From positions 18,686,001 to 18,750,000 of the forward strand of contig NC_051094.1 in assembly GCF_901709675.1 (NCBI RefSeq): a stretch of 64,000 nucleotides of DNA, given 5' to 3'. This document shows, piece after piece, positions 44,829 to 56,639 of the stretch (positions are counted from its first letter, which is position 1; the number at the start of each line of letters is the position of its first letter). This stretch comes from Syngnathus acus. Lineage: Eukaryota; Chordata; Actinopteri; Syngnathiformes; Syngnathidae. The notes under the pieces are model-generated. The model did no database searches and had not been told where the DNA came from. It saw nothing but the letters and a program-made list of their open reading frames with translations. The position numbers were made by a program, and so were the translations under genes.

Positions 44829-45375
44829 TATGTAATAATTTTGAACAGAGCATGCTCTGTATGTTTCAAGAATGTTGTTGCGAGTGGTTTGTTTGTATGT
44901 TTGTTGGGGGGTGGTTGGGTAAAGTTAACATCCTCTACTTTTTAAACGTGGTTAAAACTTATTCATGTTACGTTTTTAATGTAAGGCATTTTATGTTGCT
45001 TGAAATGTATGAAGTGACCCATATAAACAATTTTTGCGACTAGTTGGAGTGAGCATGTTGTTTTATCATTTGCAGGGTATGGATCACAAATTTGAGATTT
45101 TCTGATGGCATGGCAAAGATGTAATTTCCCTTTTTTATCCATGTAGTGATTTGTGACTCCAGATTTAGCTCAAGGAGTGGCACGTGAAAAGGTTGGTTTT
45201 TATCTTCTGATGTCATTAAAATGTGCACGTAACTTTGTTTTGCACTCAAGAGGGCTTGGAACTGCAAGGCAAATCACTTCAAAAGTTAAAATTGTGTTGT
45301 GTCATGTGATTAACAGCGGTTAATGGGTGATTTGTCAAATCAGACATGTTCTTTTTCCCTTTACCTCTTTTTCAG

Positions 45376-45433
45376 ACTCCAAGCCTGGAGAAAAGAGGAG
45401 CATCTGTATTAAAAACTGAACGGACTCCACAAG
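45376..45433 (+). other. Exon-like 58-bp segment
   Basis: Strong pyrimidine tract and ttttcag acceptor before it, donor AAG|GTACAG after it. One frame is open (TPSLEKRGASVLKTERTPQ). It could be an exon of a gene running from 44.7 to 50.7 kb. No family recognised. Confidence 0.35.
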
Positions 45434-47150
45434 GTACAGATTGATTTTTGAGTAATTCTTAATTGTAGAAGTAATCACAATTGTCTTGCATTATCTTTGG
45501 AAATTGATCTGTTATTGGTGGTTTGAATATACTTATGTATACTTAGCTACCATCGAGCATATGCAAAAAGTGTAATTGCAATCTTAAAAATGGAACTTGC
45601 ATTCATGACATGTCATTGCCTTGACTTTCAAATGTCAAGTGCAAAATAAAACCCAGGAGGTTTACCCTGTACATTTTCAACATTTGGATAACAACTTGTA
45701 GAACAAGCAATTTTATCGGTACTATTTTAAAATAACGTAACTGGATATGTACAACAGCCAAATTAAATTGCACCACATGCAAAGGCACAGACAGAATGCC
45801 ATAATTTTTTTTTTCAAACAGGGCGAAGTTTATCATTGGAAAATGGTTCATCTGAATCTTGCAGCTAGCACTTTCTTCATTCTTTAACAGCTAAGAAGTG
45901 AGTGTGAAACGCCCATCACAGGGAAAAGTAAGAGGGGTTTTTCTTGGTAGGCATTAGTCATTTAAAAAGAGGTCATAGCTGCAGTAATTTAAGTGAGTAT
46001 TTTATTTCTATTTCTAGTCAAGTCAAGTTTATTTGTATAGCCCTAAATCACAAGCAGTCTCAAAGGGCTTCACATAGACAAAAATTGACAATTATTCTCA
46101 AAGCATCCCCTGATCTTAAGCTCCCAAAAGGGCAAGGAAAAACTAAAAAAAAAACTGCCAGGGGAAAATGAAAAACCTTGAGAAGGGACCACAGATGGAA
46201 GGATCCCCCTTTCAGGATCATCAGGTTGAAATGGATGCAGAGAGGGCACAATAATACATAATATGAAAATCAATGAAAAAAAGTGGATGTCCAAGTCAGA
46301 GCGAAGGGCTGCCGGAGGAGCCCTCAATTGTCCTGGCAGTGTCTTCGAGGAGGTTGAGCTGCAGTTCCCCCATCCTGAATTGGCCCACGAGAATCCAGAT
46401 AGCCGCTGTCAGCTTGGGGGCCACCTCACCACCTCCCCGGCCGGGGAGAGGGGGGGGAGAAAACAAACTCCAGCCGAATCGGCCACTACAGGTTAGTTAA
46501 AGGCCATATCATAGAAATGTGTCTTTAAACGTGTCTTAAATGTTTCTACTGAGGTAGCAGTTCTAATATCCATTGGTAGGGCATTCCAAAGCTCTGGAGC
46601 CCGAATAGAAAATGCTCTAGACCCTGCAGACATTTTCTTGGCCCTCGGTGTCGCTAAAAGAGTAGCGTTTTGCGAACGAAGGTTACGAGACGGAACATAA
46701 GGAACAACTAGGTCGACGAGATATGAAGGCGCTAAGCCATGCAGTGATTTATAGGTTAATAGAAGAACCTTGAAGTCACATCTTAAATGGACCGGGAGCC
46801 AATGTAAGTTGGCTAATATTGGGGTAATGTGATCAGATTTTCTTGCCCGTGAGAGCAGCCTTGCAGCAGCATTTTGTACTAACTGTAGACTTTTGATGCG
46901 GGACTTGGGAAGACCAGAGAATAATACATTACAGTAGTCCAGGCGCGATGTGACGAACGCATGTATAATAGTTTCCGCATCACCGGTCGAGAGGATCGGA
47001 CGAATCTTTGCAATATTACGAAGGTGAAAAAACGCAATTCTGGTTATATTCTTAATGTGCTTTCGAAAGGAGAGCGTTTGGTCAAATATTACCCCGAGAT
47101 TAGTTACAGTATCGCTCTGAGTGATAGTACGGTTATTTATAGTTATAGTG

Positions 47151-48628
47151 CAGGGGTGTCCAAACTGCGGCCCGCGGTCCAGTTTTTATTGGCCCGCAGC
47201 AAAGAAGAAGTTCTGGGCAGGCTAACGAGTTAGCGGAAAGATGCTAATTCGCGATCGTGCTAACACGCGCAAACGGACCTCTAAAGGAAATTAAACGAAC
47301 ATTTGGGGCAATACTACATTGTCCTAAAGGTTAGACACATGTGATCATTCATTTCTCTTGTTAGGAGACACACTTACATCGCCAATGACTCCTGTACCAC
47401 TGTAACCGACATATGTACAAGAACGTAAAAAAGGAAGTGGTATCGCCTGAAAACGGCCTTCAAAATAAATCACCCTACCGCAAATCAAAGCATGGCTGAA
47501 TAACATAAATAACATGGAGAATTCTTAACACAAACTGTAAATATGTTTTTAGAACAACTTTTATTATTATAAAATTTTTTATAACAAGGTAGAAGTGTAC
47601 ATACTGTAAATATGTTCTTAGAACTCTTATTATTATAACAATTTTCTATAACAAGGTACAACACTGTAAATATGTTTTTAGAACTATTATTATTATAATA
47701 ACTTTAAAAAAAAAAAAGAAGGTACAAGTGTACGCACTGCAATTGTGTGGGCACTCCTTGCCTTCTGCTGGCGTGTGGGCAAGTTTTGTGCCATAATTCC
47801 TCAATTTAGAAGTTTTATTTTGACTTTTAATTCTTTTTTTCAATTTGGGAAAAAAATCCGCGATGTAGTGAAACTGCGATAAACAAACCGTAATGTAGCG
47901 AGGGATTACTGTACATCACTGAAAATCAAGGCAATTGTGTTTGTCTAATTTGTAAAGAGACGGTTGCCTTGTTTAAGGATTTCAACTTAAAGAGACACTA
48001 TCAGACTAAACATGCGAACACAAACGACCAGCTAACAGGGAGTGACTGCGCTGATAAAGTGAAGCAGCTCCAAGCTGAACTGGCATCACAACAGCGATTC
48101 TTCACACGGGACTGTGAGTCAAAAATAAATATTACTAAAGCAAGCTACGAAGTGGCCATGTTAAGACTGTTGATGTTATGGACCTCTAGACCTGACACAA
48201 ACTATTATTTTCTGAAAGATAATGTAAATGACAAGAGCAAAATTCACTAGTTTTAAGTTTTAATAATAACAGACAACTTTGCATTACTTATAACTCCCGT
48301 TTAAAATGTTCATGAGGCAAAAGTAATTTTAAACTCATGTAAATTTAAGGTATTTCATACAGTTTGTTCAATGTTATCTGACTCTTCAGATATGAATGAA
48401 AGGCAGAATTTGTGTTTTTAGAGTTGTTCACATCTGCCTGAGTGACTCATATTTGGTTATTTTGTCATTTGAAAAATAAAGACAATTGTGACAATGAAAT
48501 TTGTTTTATAACAGTGTGTATTTGCATGACATTTTTGTAGTTAAAAAATGTCCGAAAAAACTATTGGCCCCCGGGCCCCTTCACTTTATCAAATCTGGCC
48601 TTCCTTGCAAAAAGTTTGGACACCCCTG
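47151..48628 (+). mobile_element. hAT element inside L2 (CAGGGGTGTCC family)
   Basis: Ends CAGGGGTGTCCAAACT and agtttggacacccctg; exact 8-bp duplication TTATAGTG at 47143-47150 and 48629-48636. A 70-bp tandem block (about 47537-47712) and a segment ending gcgagggattactgta (to 47912) lie before the coding remnant. The copy at 58133-59012 lacks about 590 bp of this. Confidence 0.93.
47921..48250 (+). pseudogene. hAT transposase remnant (zinc finger plus start of core)
   Basis: Open frame ENQGNCVCLICKETVALF, DFNLKRHYQTKH (C-x2-C ... H-x4-H finger), then LQAELASQQRFFTR and ITKASYEVAMLRL, the usual start of the next region in this transposase family. It then degenerates to a stop. Most of the DDE core and the C-terminus are missing. 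Confidence 0.75.
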
Positions 48629-49888
48629 TTATAGTGGTTTCCTTAAATAAGTGTTGATAACGAGTTGGACCAATTATCAACATCTCAGTTTTATCTGGGT
48701 TAAGACGAAGGAAGTTGAGAGACATCCATTGCTTGATCTCCACAAGGCACACCTCAAGATTGCAACAATCCCGCGGATCTGTCATCGATAACGGCATATA
48801 TAATTGGGTGTCATCTGCGTAGCATTGAAAACTAATATTATATTTACGTATTATGTCCCCAAGCGGAATCATATAAATATTAAATAGAATTGGTCCGAGT
48901 ACCGATCCCTGTGGGACACCACACGTAACATTATAGAGCTCCGAGGACGTATTGCCATGGACCACTCGATGCGTCCTGTCTGATAGATAGGAATGGAACC
49001 AGCCTAGTGCTGACCCTGAAATACCAACACAACTTTTAAGACGCCCTAATAAAATATCGAAGTCTACAGTGTCGAAGGCAGCACTAAGATTGAGTAGTAA
49101 CAGTACAGATGAAGTGTTTGAATCCATAGCTATGAGGAGATCGTTAGTCACTTTAGCAAGTGCTGTCTCAGTGGAATGATTAGCTCTAAAACCAGACTGA
49201 AAAGAGTCATATCGATTATTGGCGACCATGTAATCAATAAGCTGCTGCGCTACTACTTTTTCAAGAAGTTTTGCTATGAATGGGAGGTTTGAAACTGGCC
49301 TATAATTACTGAGACAGTCCGGGTCAAGATTTGGTCGCTTAAGTAACGGTTTAATGATAGCGGTTTTAAAGGCTGTTGGCACTATCCGAGAGGAGACAGA
49401 CAGATTGATTATATTTAAGACGGCCGGTCCTAAAATTTGAAATAATTCTTTAAGTAGTTTGGCTGGAAGAGGGTCGAGTAAACATGTTGTTTGTTTAGCC
49501 GCACTAACCAATTGTGTAAGCCTTTCAAGGGACACGCTTTTAAAATTTGAGAGGGTTATTGCATGATCATCAGCGCTGGTAGACGGCGGTCTCGACTGAG
49601 CGATTGGAATGGTATTCTTGATCACGTCCCTAATGGATTCAATCTTTTGAGCAAAAAATTTCATGAACTCGTCAGCTGAGTGGAAGGAACTATCGGGGGT
49701 CGGCTGGCGTAGAGTCAGCTTTGCCACTGTATCAAATAGGTGTTTAGGATTGTTTTTATTGAGATTAATAACTTGCGAAAAATACCGAGTTTTTGCTAAG
49801 ATAAGCGCATCTTTATATTTCAGGAGGCTATCCTGCCATGCCTGATGGAAAACCTCAAGTTTGGTTAAATTTCTCTACATTCTCATAG

Positions 49889-50074
49889 TTTCTGAAGGTC
49901 ATCATGGAGCCCCTTCTGGCAATCCATGGGCTGAAGAGCCTCAACTCTCATTCATAATGTGACGCGGAGAGTGGACGGTTGCCCATAATTGATCTGGAGA
50001 CCTTTGACTTGATGTTCAAGGAAATAAATGACAAACAGGATGCAAGAATGAAAGAATTATTAAGCTTGGAATTG
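49889..50074 (+). other. Exon-like segment
   Basis: Acceptor ctctacattctcatag before it and donor ATTG|GTTAGT after it. The second half is open (LPIIDLETFDLMFKEINDK, QDARMKELLSLEL) and looks helical; the first half is open in a different frame, so either a frameshift exists or the exon limits are wrong. No family recognised. Confidence 0.3.
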
Positions 50075-50454
50075 GTTAGTCAAGATTTTGGATGTTGTGA
50101 TCCCCCCTTCACTCTTACAAATGGAACCTGTAGGGTTCCGTTTGGTTTAATTGCTGTACTGTCAAAGTTACTGACTTTTCAGTAACTTTTTTGCTTGATT
50201 TACAAGAAAAAAAGTCCTCAATTCAATTTTGTCTACTCTTAATTCCACTCTTCTGAGACACTGTTCATAATGCCTTGTATACAGATTGCAAAGCAGTCTT
50301 GTGTTGGGAGGGGCTGATTTGAAGACCTGCATGTTTCCAAGAACATGGACAGGTATTATTAGTTTGACACATGTACTGTAGATTAGAAAAGACAACAGTG
50401 AAGGCTTACAATGTGGTGGCTGCTCTCAATGTTGACATTTTTTTTCTGTTGTAG

Positions 50455-50701
50455 ATTTTATACAAATGACAATATGCGTGGTGGTGAAACTTATGCAAAG
50501 AGGGCGCACAAGAAAACTGCTCTGATAGCGCTGGTAAATGAAAAAAACTTGTCTGCTCGTTCCTGTGCGATTGCTTTATGTTCGAAATGTGCGACTGACA
50601 TGACACACATCAAGGAAAAACTATTTTACAGGTATTTTTTTTTTCCATATTCATATTTCTTTTACAGAGTAATCCCAAGGTCTACAATGGGTGATGCCTG
50701 A
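50455..50701 (+). other. Two exon-like segments ending in a stop
   Basis: Segment 50455-50631 follows a long pyrimidine tract (ttttttttctgttgtag) and ends ACAG|GTATTT. Segment 50668-50701 follows tatttcttttacag. Joined, the frame stays open: FYTNDNMRGGETYAKRAHKK ... TDMTHIKEKLFYR then VIPRSTMGDA and TGA. Frame continuity across the join favours real splicing. No domain identified; phases do not fit the exon-like segment at 49889. Confidence 0.35.
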
Positions 50702-51104
50702 TGTCCATCGAGTTCATCTTTGTAGAAGCTGTTGGCGACACGCACAGAGGCCAAGGATGATGAAACAAGGACCGCAATGCCTTTAAAATTAAAACAGGCT
50801 CCAGGCTATCAAAACCCCACAAGAGAGTGATGTTTATATTGTTTCCCCCTTGTGTTTCGCCGAGCTGGTTGTTTTGTTTAGTTGATATGTCCTACATAAA
50901 ATATGCATACAGTATATATTGTAACTTTGTAGTTTTGTTCTATTAAAATGGCCCCCGTTTTTTAATGTTGTATGTATATTTTTACATTTTTAAACATGAT
51001 TTAAAAACATTGCACATTTATATTTGTGATGGTTGGATAATGTTTGAAAAAATGTTTTTATTTAGGTTCAATTATCGTTTTGGTTAATTTTAACATCAAA
51101 AGGT
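50702..51104. other. AT-rich spacer, possible 3' UTR
   Basis: No gene or repeat recognised. A variant poly(A)-like attaaa occurs near 50943. Confidence 0.3.
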
Positions 51105-51480
51105 TGTTGCGTGTTGTGCGAGATGTCCGATGTTGAGCCAGGAATAACAAAGACGTGGAGTATAGAGTTGGTTCTTTATTAGCAAGATCTTGGGTTGTTT
51201 AATGGCGGCCAATGCACGAGGCACGGCAGCAGATGAAACAACAGCTTCCTTCTCCAGGTCAGCTTCTTTTATACTGCCCGTAAAGGCGGGAACTTGTCAC
51301 ATGACCGTTTGGTACCTGAGTGCGGGGGGGCGTCACCCCCTTGTGTGTGTGCGCGTGTTCCTATGTGTGTGTGTCCATACCGTTATGTGTGTTGTATTCA
51401 TGTTCTGCTTGAGCATTTATGTTTATATAAACCAAGGAAAATAATTGCATAATGTGAACATTAAATTGTCTAACCTAACA
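51105..51480 (-). mobile_element. Solo LTR, second family, minus strand
   Basis: Read on the minus strand it starts TGTTAGGTTAGAC and ends CACGCAACA (TG...CA). It has a TATA box (cagtataaaagaag at about 51265-51278) and an AATAAA (51175-51180) upstream of a short U5-like end. This is LTR organisation. The flanking 5-mers (aaggt, gaaca) do not match, so one border may be off. Confidence 0.55.
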
Positions 51481-51715
51481 GAACATGTACACATTGCTGT
51501 TGCTCTCTCTTCAATGTGTATTTATATCTGCAGCTAACATAAGTATGACTGTTACTGAAACCTATTTTTATATTTAAAAATGTAAATTTTCACACCCTGG
51601 ACCATCACTAATCAAATGCATTTTTACAACATCCTGGAACTACACAAAGGTAAGGATTACAGGTTAAATCTATTGAAGAGAACCTCAATGTTGAATAGAC
51701 GTCTAGGTATTCAAA
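51481..51715. other. Unclassified spacer
   Basis: AT-rich sequence with no recognised feature. Confidence 0.4.
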
Positions 51716-51900
51716 TGATCACTAGCTATTAGCGCGATTAGCGCTAATCGTGCTAATAGCTATTAGACATCATTCGAACGTCTACTGATAAACGTCTAAA
51801 AAAACTTTCACATATAAAAGTCTAATAGACGTCTAATAAACTTCTATCCCGTAGACGTCTAAAAAACCTTCACATATATACGTCTAATAGACGTCTAATA
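51716..51900. repeat. Palindromic tagacgtcta array
   Basis: Repeated tagacgtctaata words, each a palindrome, plus a longer hairpin (agctattagcgcgatt then agcgctaatcgtgctaatagct near 51723-51762). The same word recurs at 58069-58132 and 59021-59110, on the other side of the large hAT composite. Confidence 0.7.
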
Positions 51901-51917
51901 CAGGGGTCCCCAACCCC

Positions 51918-52201
51918 CGATTCGTCTGACGACATCGCTTCCACTTCTGTATCCGCCATTATGCTTACATGGGCTAAGTAACTCGACAACGCTCGGCCTC
52001 CTATAATCTACGTCACAGTCACTTCGGCAATTTCTGGGATGAACTTCAACGATCACATACAAACCGTTGATTTTTCATCGATTACTCCTCATTTCGCAAT
52101 TGTATTCAAAAATTCACAACAGTTTCCAAAAATACAAGTCCATCTTTATCAAATACATTTTGGAACCCCGTAGTGTCTTTACATGCCATTTAAAGGCATT
52201 A
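51918..52201 (-). mobile_element. Foreign segment replacing part of the hAT left end
   Basis: This 284-bp segment is an inverted copy of 59866-60225, minus the mini-SINE there. On the minus strand it includes the start codon and first 14 codons of the protein at 60188 (MADTEVEAMSSDES). It replaces the part of the hAT end that would mirror 58025-58050. Confidence 0.75.
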
Positions 52202-52524
52202 AGGTCACTTGGTACCGGGCCGCCAAGCCGCACAGGAAAAAAATATATATATTTTTTTTATCAACGATCAATTCATTGTGGTCAAGACTAGTGTTGGCTC
52301 GTGAGTGAACGATTCGTTCAAAAAGGACGGATCTCTTCAGTGAACGAGAGTGAACGAATCACTTCCTAAAGTGATTCGTTCTTTTTTTCCTTTCATATAT
52401 GTATAACTTCAACCAGTAGTTGTCAGTAATGCCCATTGAAGCCAGTGCTACCTCGCCGTAAAACAAAACGAAGAAGAAAATTATGTAACTTCCCGTTCAC
52501 GAACGAATCGTGAATTGCATTTCT

Positions 52525-52594
52525 GAGTGAATCACTCACTGAGTGAATCACTCACTGAGTGAATCACTCACTGAGTGAATCACTCACTGAGTGA
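52525..52594. repeat. 16-bp palindromic tandem repeat
   Basis: GAGTGAATCACTCACT occurs four times at exact 16-bp steps from 52525, plus a partial fifth. Each unit contains the self-complementary core gagtgaatcactc. Related tracts lie at 54148-54192. Confidence 0.92.
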
Positions 52595-52999
52595 TTCGCA
52601 TTTCCAGTTCACCGCGAGAACGGATCAGTGAGGGAACGAATCCTGGCTTTCCCGTTCGCGAACGAGTCAATGAGTGAAATGCCTTCTTGTGCATCAACGG
52701 ATCAGTCAGTGAATATGTTGCGTCTCCTGGCGTGAACTATGGAAGCCAGAATGTAGATTTACGATTTACTTATAGTAGGTTTTAAATAACGTGTATGCAT
52801 ATATATGCCTAAATATTGTTATCCAATATATCGACTTATTATTATTATTATTATTATTATAAACATTTATGTTATAACTTGTCTGGTGTTCTATTCCTTG
52901 TTTTTATATTCGCCATTCAAAACATAAAAATCAAACATTTGGTTAACTGCTTTATATGACAATATGTATGTGTTTTACGTTGTTATATGAGATGGTGTA

Positions 53000-53352
53000 G
53001 GCGGCTCGGTGGGGCACTGGGTAGCACGTCCGCCTCACAGTTAGGAGGGTGCGTGTTCGATTCCACCTCCGGCCCTCCCTGTGTGGAGTTTGCATGTTCT
53101 CCCCGGTCCCGCGTGGGTTTTCTCCGGACACTCCGGTTTCCTCCCACATCCCAAAAACATGCTTGGTAGGCTGATTGAGCGTTCCAAATTGTCCCTAGGT
53201 GCGAGTGCGAATGGTTGTTTGTCTCTGTGTGCCCTGCGATTGGCTGGCAACCGGTTCAGGGTATCCCCCGCCTACTGCCCGATGACGCAGGGATGGGCTC
53301 CAGCACACCCGCGACCCCCGTGGGGACGAAGCGGTACAGAAAATGGATGGAT
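53000..53352 (+). mobile_element. tRNA-derived SINE, full-length
   Basis: 353 bp from aggcggctcggtggggcac to ggatggatg, flanked by an exact 10-bp duplication GAGATGGTGT (52990-52999 and 53353-53362). The head has A-box-like (ggcactgggtagc) and B-box-like (GTTCGATTCC) Pol III promoter elements. The body has gtggagtttgcatgttctcc, and the 3' end has GATG repeats as in Rex3. It is the best reference copy here. Confidence 0.93.
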
Positions 53353-53540
53353 GAGATGGTGTCCCCAAAATTAACAAATGTCGGCATAACGTTTTTTTTT
53401 TTCAACCTTTTATTCAAACACAAACAAACACATTCGGTATAATAACACCATCAACTTCTAGCCAACAAATACAAAATTAAAATATCAATGTCGGCATAAC
53501 GTGTGTCGGCTGGCAATAGCATTGCAGCAATGCTGTCTGT

Positions 53541-53577
53541 CACTCACTCACTCACTCACTCACTCACTCACTCACTC
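53541..53577. repeat. (CACT)n microsatellite
   Basis: Nine tandem CACT units inside the hAT. Confidence 0.95.
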
Positions 53578-54194
53578 GTGAAGACCAATCAGCAGCGCCA
53601 GCGAGCGTGAGATGGAGGAGGGACTTTACGAGTCAGTGACGTAACTTCCCGTTCACGAACGAGTCGTCAATTTATTATTATTATTTTTAATAAACATTTA
53701 TGTTAAAACGTATCTAGTTTTTTATTCCTTGTTTTTATACTCTCCTATTAAAACATAAAAATTAGACATTTGGTTAACAGCTTTATATGACAATATGTAT
53801 GTATATGTGTTTTACGTTGTTATATGATTTGGTGCCCCCCAAAATAACAAATGTCAGCATAACGGGGTTTTTTCAGCTTTTTATTAAAACACAAACACAT
53901 TCGGTATAATAACACCATCAACTACAAGCCAACAAATACAAAATTAAAACATCAATGTCGGCATAACGTGTCGGCAGTAAATGGTTTTAGCAGCAATGCT
54001 GTCTGTCACTCACTCGTGCAGACCAATCAGCAGCGCCAGCGAGCGTGAGATGGAGGAGGGACTTTACGAGTCAGTGACGTAACTTCCCGTTCACGAACGA
54101 GTCGTGAATTGCATTTCCCGTTCACCAACGAACGAATCTGTGAGTGAACGAATCACTCAGTGAGTGAATCACTCAGTGAGTGAATCACTCACAA

Positions 54195-54927
54195 CATTGT
54201 CCGCAAGCTCACTGGCACAACATGGGGTGCTAATCCACAGACTCTCAAGACAACTGCACTTGCTCTCTGCTACTCAGCTGCGGAGTATGCTTGCCCGGTA
54301 TGGGAGCGAGTTGCCCATGCCAAGAAGCTGGACCCCGCCCTAAATGCTACCTGCCGTCTTATCACTGGCTGTCTAAAACCAACGCCTCCAGAGCACCTGT
54401 ACATCCTGGCAGGAATAGCCCCACCAGAGATACGAAGACAAGCAGCAAGCAAGGAAGAGTGACAACAACAGTCCACTGACCAAAGACATCCTCTCTTCGG
54501 CCATGTACCAGCCAAAAGCCGCCTTAAGTCCAGGAAAAGTTTTCTGAAAAGTGCCCCACCCCTCGGAACACCGAGCATAGGCAGTGAAAGAGTCACTCGG
54601 TGGGAAGAAAGACTTGACAATCTTCCACCAGAAACTACAATGGAGCTTAAGGCAAGCGAGGCACTGCCCCCAGGAGCAGACACCAACCATGCAACGTGGA
54701 AATGCCTAAATAGACTAAGATCTGGTGTTGGACGTGCAAAAGTCACTCTCGCCAAATGGGGACATCTGGATGATCGGAACGCTGAGTGTGACTGTGGCAC
54801 TGAACCACAGACCATGCAACACCTCCTCATATGCCCCCTGCTGGAACATCCCTACACAGCACCGGACTTAGCAGAGTTTAATGAGAAGGGACAGAAATGT
54901 GTTCAGCTGTGGCTGAACCACATCTAG
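54195..54927 (+). pseudogene. LINE polyprotein C-terminus with CDCG zinc knuckle
   Basis: Begins NIVRKLTGTTWGANPQTL, continues TALALCYSAAEYACPVWERV and LNATCRLITGCLKPTP (post-RT region). After a frameshift near 54460 come TWKCLNRLRSGVGRAKVTL and CDCGTEPQTMQHLLICPLL, a Cys/His knuckle, to the stop at 54927. Several animal LINEs end like this. The clade is not identified and the RT core is absent. Confidence 0.7.
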
Positions 54928-54955
54928 CCAAGCCTGTAACTAACTGCCTTGTAGC
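54195..54955 (+). mobile_element. LINE 3' fragment of uncertain clade
   Basis: Coding remnant to 54927 and a short 3' UTR ending gataagaagaag. Possible 6-bp duplication ACTCAC on both sides, within the gagtgaatcactc tract. The protein differs from Rex1, Rex3 and L2. Confidence 0.65.
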
Positions 54956-55867
54956 CACGATAAGAAGAAGACTCACTGAGTGATTCGCATTTCCAGTTCA
55001 CCGCGAGAATGGATCAGTGAGGGAACGAATCCTGGCTTTCCCGTTCGCGAACGAGTCAATGAGTGAACTGCCTTCCTGTGCATTAACGGATCAGTCAGTG
55101 AATATGTTGCGTCTCTTGGCGTGAACTATGTAAACCAGAATGTAGATTTACGATTTACTTATAGTGGGTTTTAAATAACATGTATGCATATATATGCCTA
55201 AATATTGTTATCCAATATATCGACTGCAGTTTCACATTAGATTGCTGGTTTGAGATGTACTTTAATTCTTATTTGTATTATTATTATTATTATTTTAATA
55301 AACATTTAAGTTATAACTTGTCTGGTGTTTTATTCCTTGTTTTTATATTCGCCAATCAAAACATAGAAATCAGACATTTGGTTAACTGCTTTTTATATGA
55401 CAATATGTATATGTGTTTTACGTTGTTATATGAGTTGGTGTCCCCAAAATTAGCAAATGTCAGCATAACGGGTTTTTTTTTCAACCTTTTATTCAAACAC
55501 AAACACATTCGATATATAATCAACTACAAGCCAATGTGTGTCAGTGTGTGTGTGTGTGTGGGGGGGGGGGTTAGGTTTAGGGGGGGATTCATTGAACGAT
55601 TCGTTTGAACGAATCTTTTGAGTAAACTGATTCTAAAGATTCAGTTCACCTAAAAGAACTGGAATGCACATCACTAGTCAAGACGCTCGTCCTGGTCACG
55701 TGACATGTTTTCCCAGTCGAGCCCGCAAAGCTAGCAAAAATGAGTAAGAATTTATTTTGAAAAATATAAAAAAATTGGCAATTCTCTCCCAATTACATCC
55801 GTCGCTGTGTCTCTTGACACAAGACGCTCGTCTCGGTCACGTGACATGTCACCCCAGTCGAGCAAAG

Positions 55868-56152
55868 ATGAGCAAGAAACAGAGAAGTTTGGAAAACTTC
55901 TTTGGAAAGGGAAAAAAGCCCAATGAGGAGACTGAAGAAGAAGAGACTACCACTTCTAAGAAAAGGAAAGCTGCATTTAAAAGAAAATTTCTGGAGTCCT
56001 ACTTAAAATATCGATTTATCACCACAGGTGACTCTGACGCGCCAAGCGCACTCGGCACATGTGGCGACAGGCTAGCTAACGAGGCAATGAAGCCTTCAAA
56101 ACTGCTTCGGCACATGGAGACCAAGCATCCTACATTAAAAGACAAACCTTAA
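55868..56152 (+). pseudogene. hAT transposase N-terminal exon (ZBED5-like)
   Basis: Starts MSKKQRSLENFF, with a charged NEETEEEETTTSKKRK stretch (nuclear-signal-like), then FLESYLKYRFITTGDSDAPS, TCGDRLANEAMKPSKLLRHM and ETKHPTLKDKP. This is the opening and BED-type finger of ZBED5/GTF2IRD2-like hAT transposases. One expected cysteine of the finger is missing (ALGTCGD). The frame stops at 56152 and no core follows. A second start context (aaaatgagtaagaa) lies upstream at about 55738. Confidence 0.75.
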
Positions 56153-56639
56153 CCACTTCGGGTGTCATTGTTTCCGATAAGGCCTCGATGGGACCGGCTC
56201 GTTTCTGAGAAACAAGCTCGGTGCTCCCAATAATTCAATGTAATGGTGAGTTTCATTTCTATGTGGTTTATATTTGTTTTTATGCCAGTCGTATCATTTT
56301 ATTTCATCGTATTTATATATTTATTATACATGTATTATTTATTTATATAAATGTATTATTTATTTATATAAAGGCCAGTCCGCAAAAATATATAAAATAT
56401 ATATCTCATTTTTGCTTGCCTCGCGGGCTCGACTGGGGTGACATGTCACGTGACCGAGACGAGCGTCTTGTGTCAAGAGACACAGCGACGAATGTAATTG
56501 GGAGAGAATGGAGGATATGCACTGACGTCACAGATTGGGGCGGCCATTATTGTTTGGGTGGCAAAAAGCCTCATTCGCTGCCACTAGACTCGTGAGGATG
56601 GCGGCCTGGGTGGGTGTCGTGAGTGATTATTTCATCCAG

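Larger units (their letters stand above)
46494..49850 (-). pseudogene. L2 reverse transcriptase, interrupted by a hAT
   Basis: From about 49850: linker (SQVINLNKNNPKHLFDTV), RT entry CLLDPLPAKLLK, NYRPVSNLPFIAKLLEKVV, LLNLSAAFDTVDFDILL (catalytic aspartate), GVPQGSVLGPILFNIYM and CYADDTQLYMPL, then NFLRLNPDKTEM to the hAT at 48628. Beyond the hAT, 47142-46494 carries the thumb and C-terminus (SRLDYCN, ELWNALPMDIR, FYDMAFN). The RT frame 49727-48640 has no stop, so the core is well preserved; the endonuclease is absent. Confidence 0.88.
46015..49868 (-). mobile_element. L2-type LINE, minus strand, 5'-truncated
   Basis: The 3' end is at about 46015 (gtcaagtcaagtttatttg on the plus strand). Coding sequence runs up to about 49868, where it begins within the linker before the RT. 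A hAT element (47151-48628) interrupts it. Possible short target duplication atttct on both sides. Confidence 0.85.
52289..55676. mobile_element. hAT element (TAGTGTTG family) with internal duplications
   Basis: Ends TAGTGTTGG and catcacta, exact 8-bp duplication GTCAAGAC at 52281-52288 and 55677-55684. It is built from repeated modules rich in cgttcacgaacga and gagtgaatcactc words. A ~250-bp block at 52585-52843 recurs at 54973-55229, and parts recur near 53640-53960. It contains a SINE (53000-53352) and a LINE fragment (54195-54955). No transposase. Confidence 0.88.

Noticed and set aside
54270-54830. Minus-strand frame of 186 codons
   Set aside because: Lies opposite a LINE C-terminus with a clear CDCG knuckle on the plus strand.
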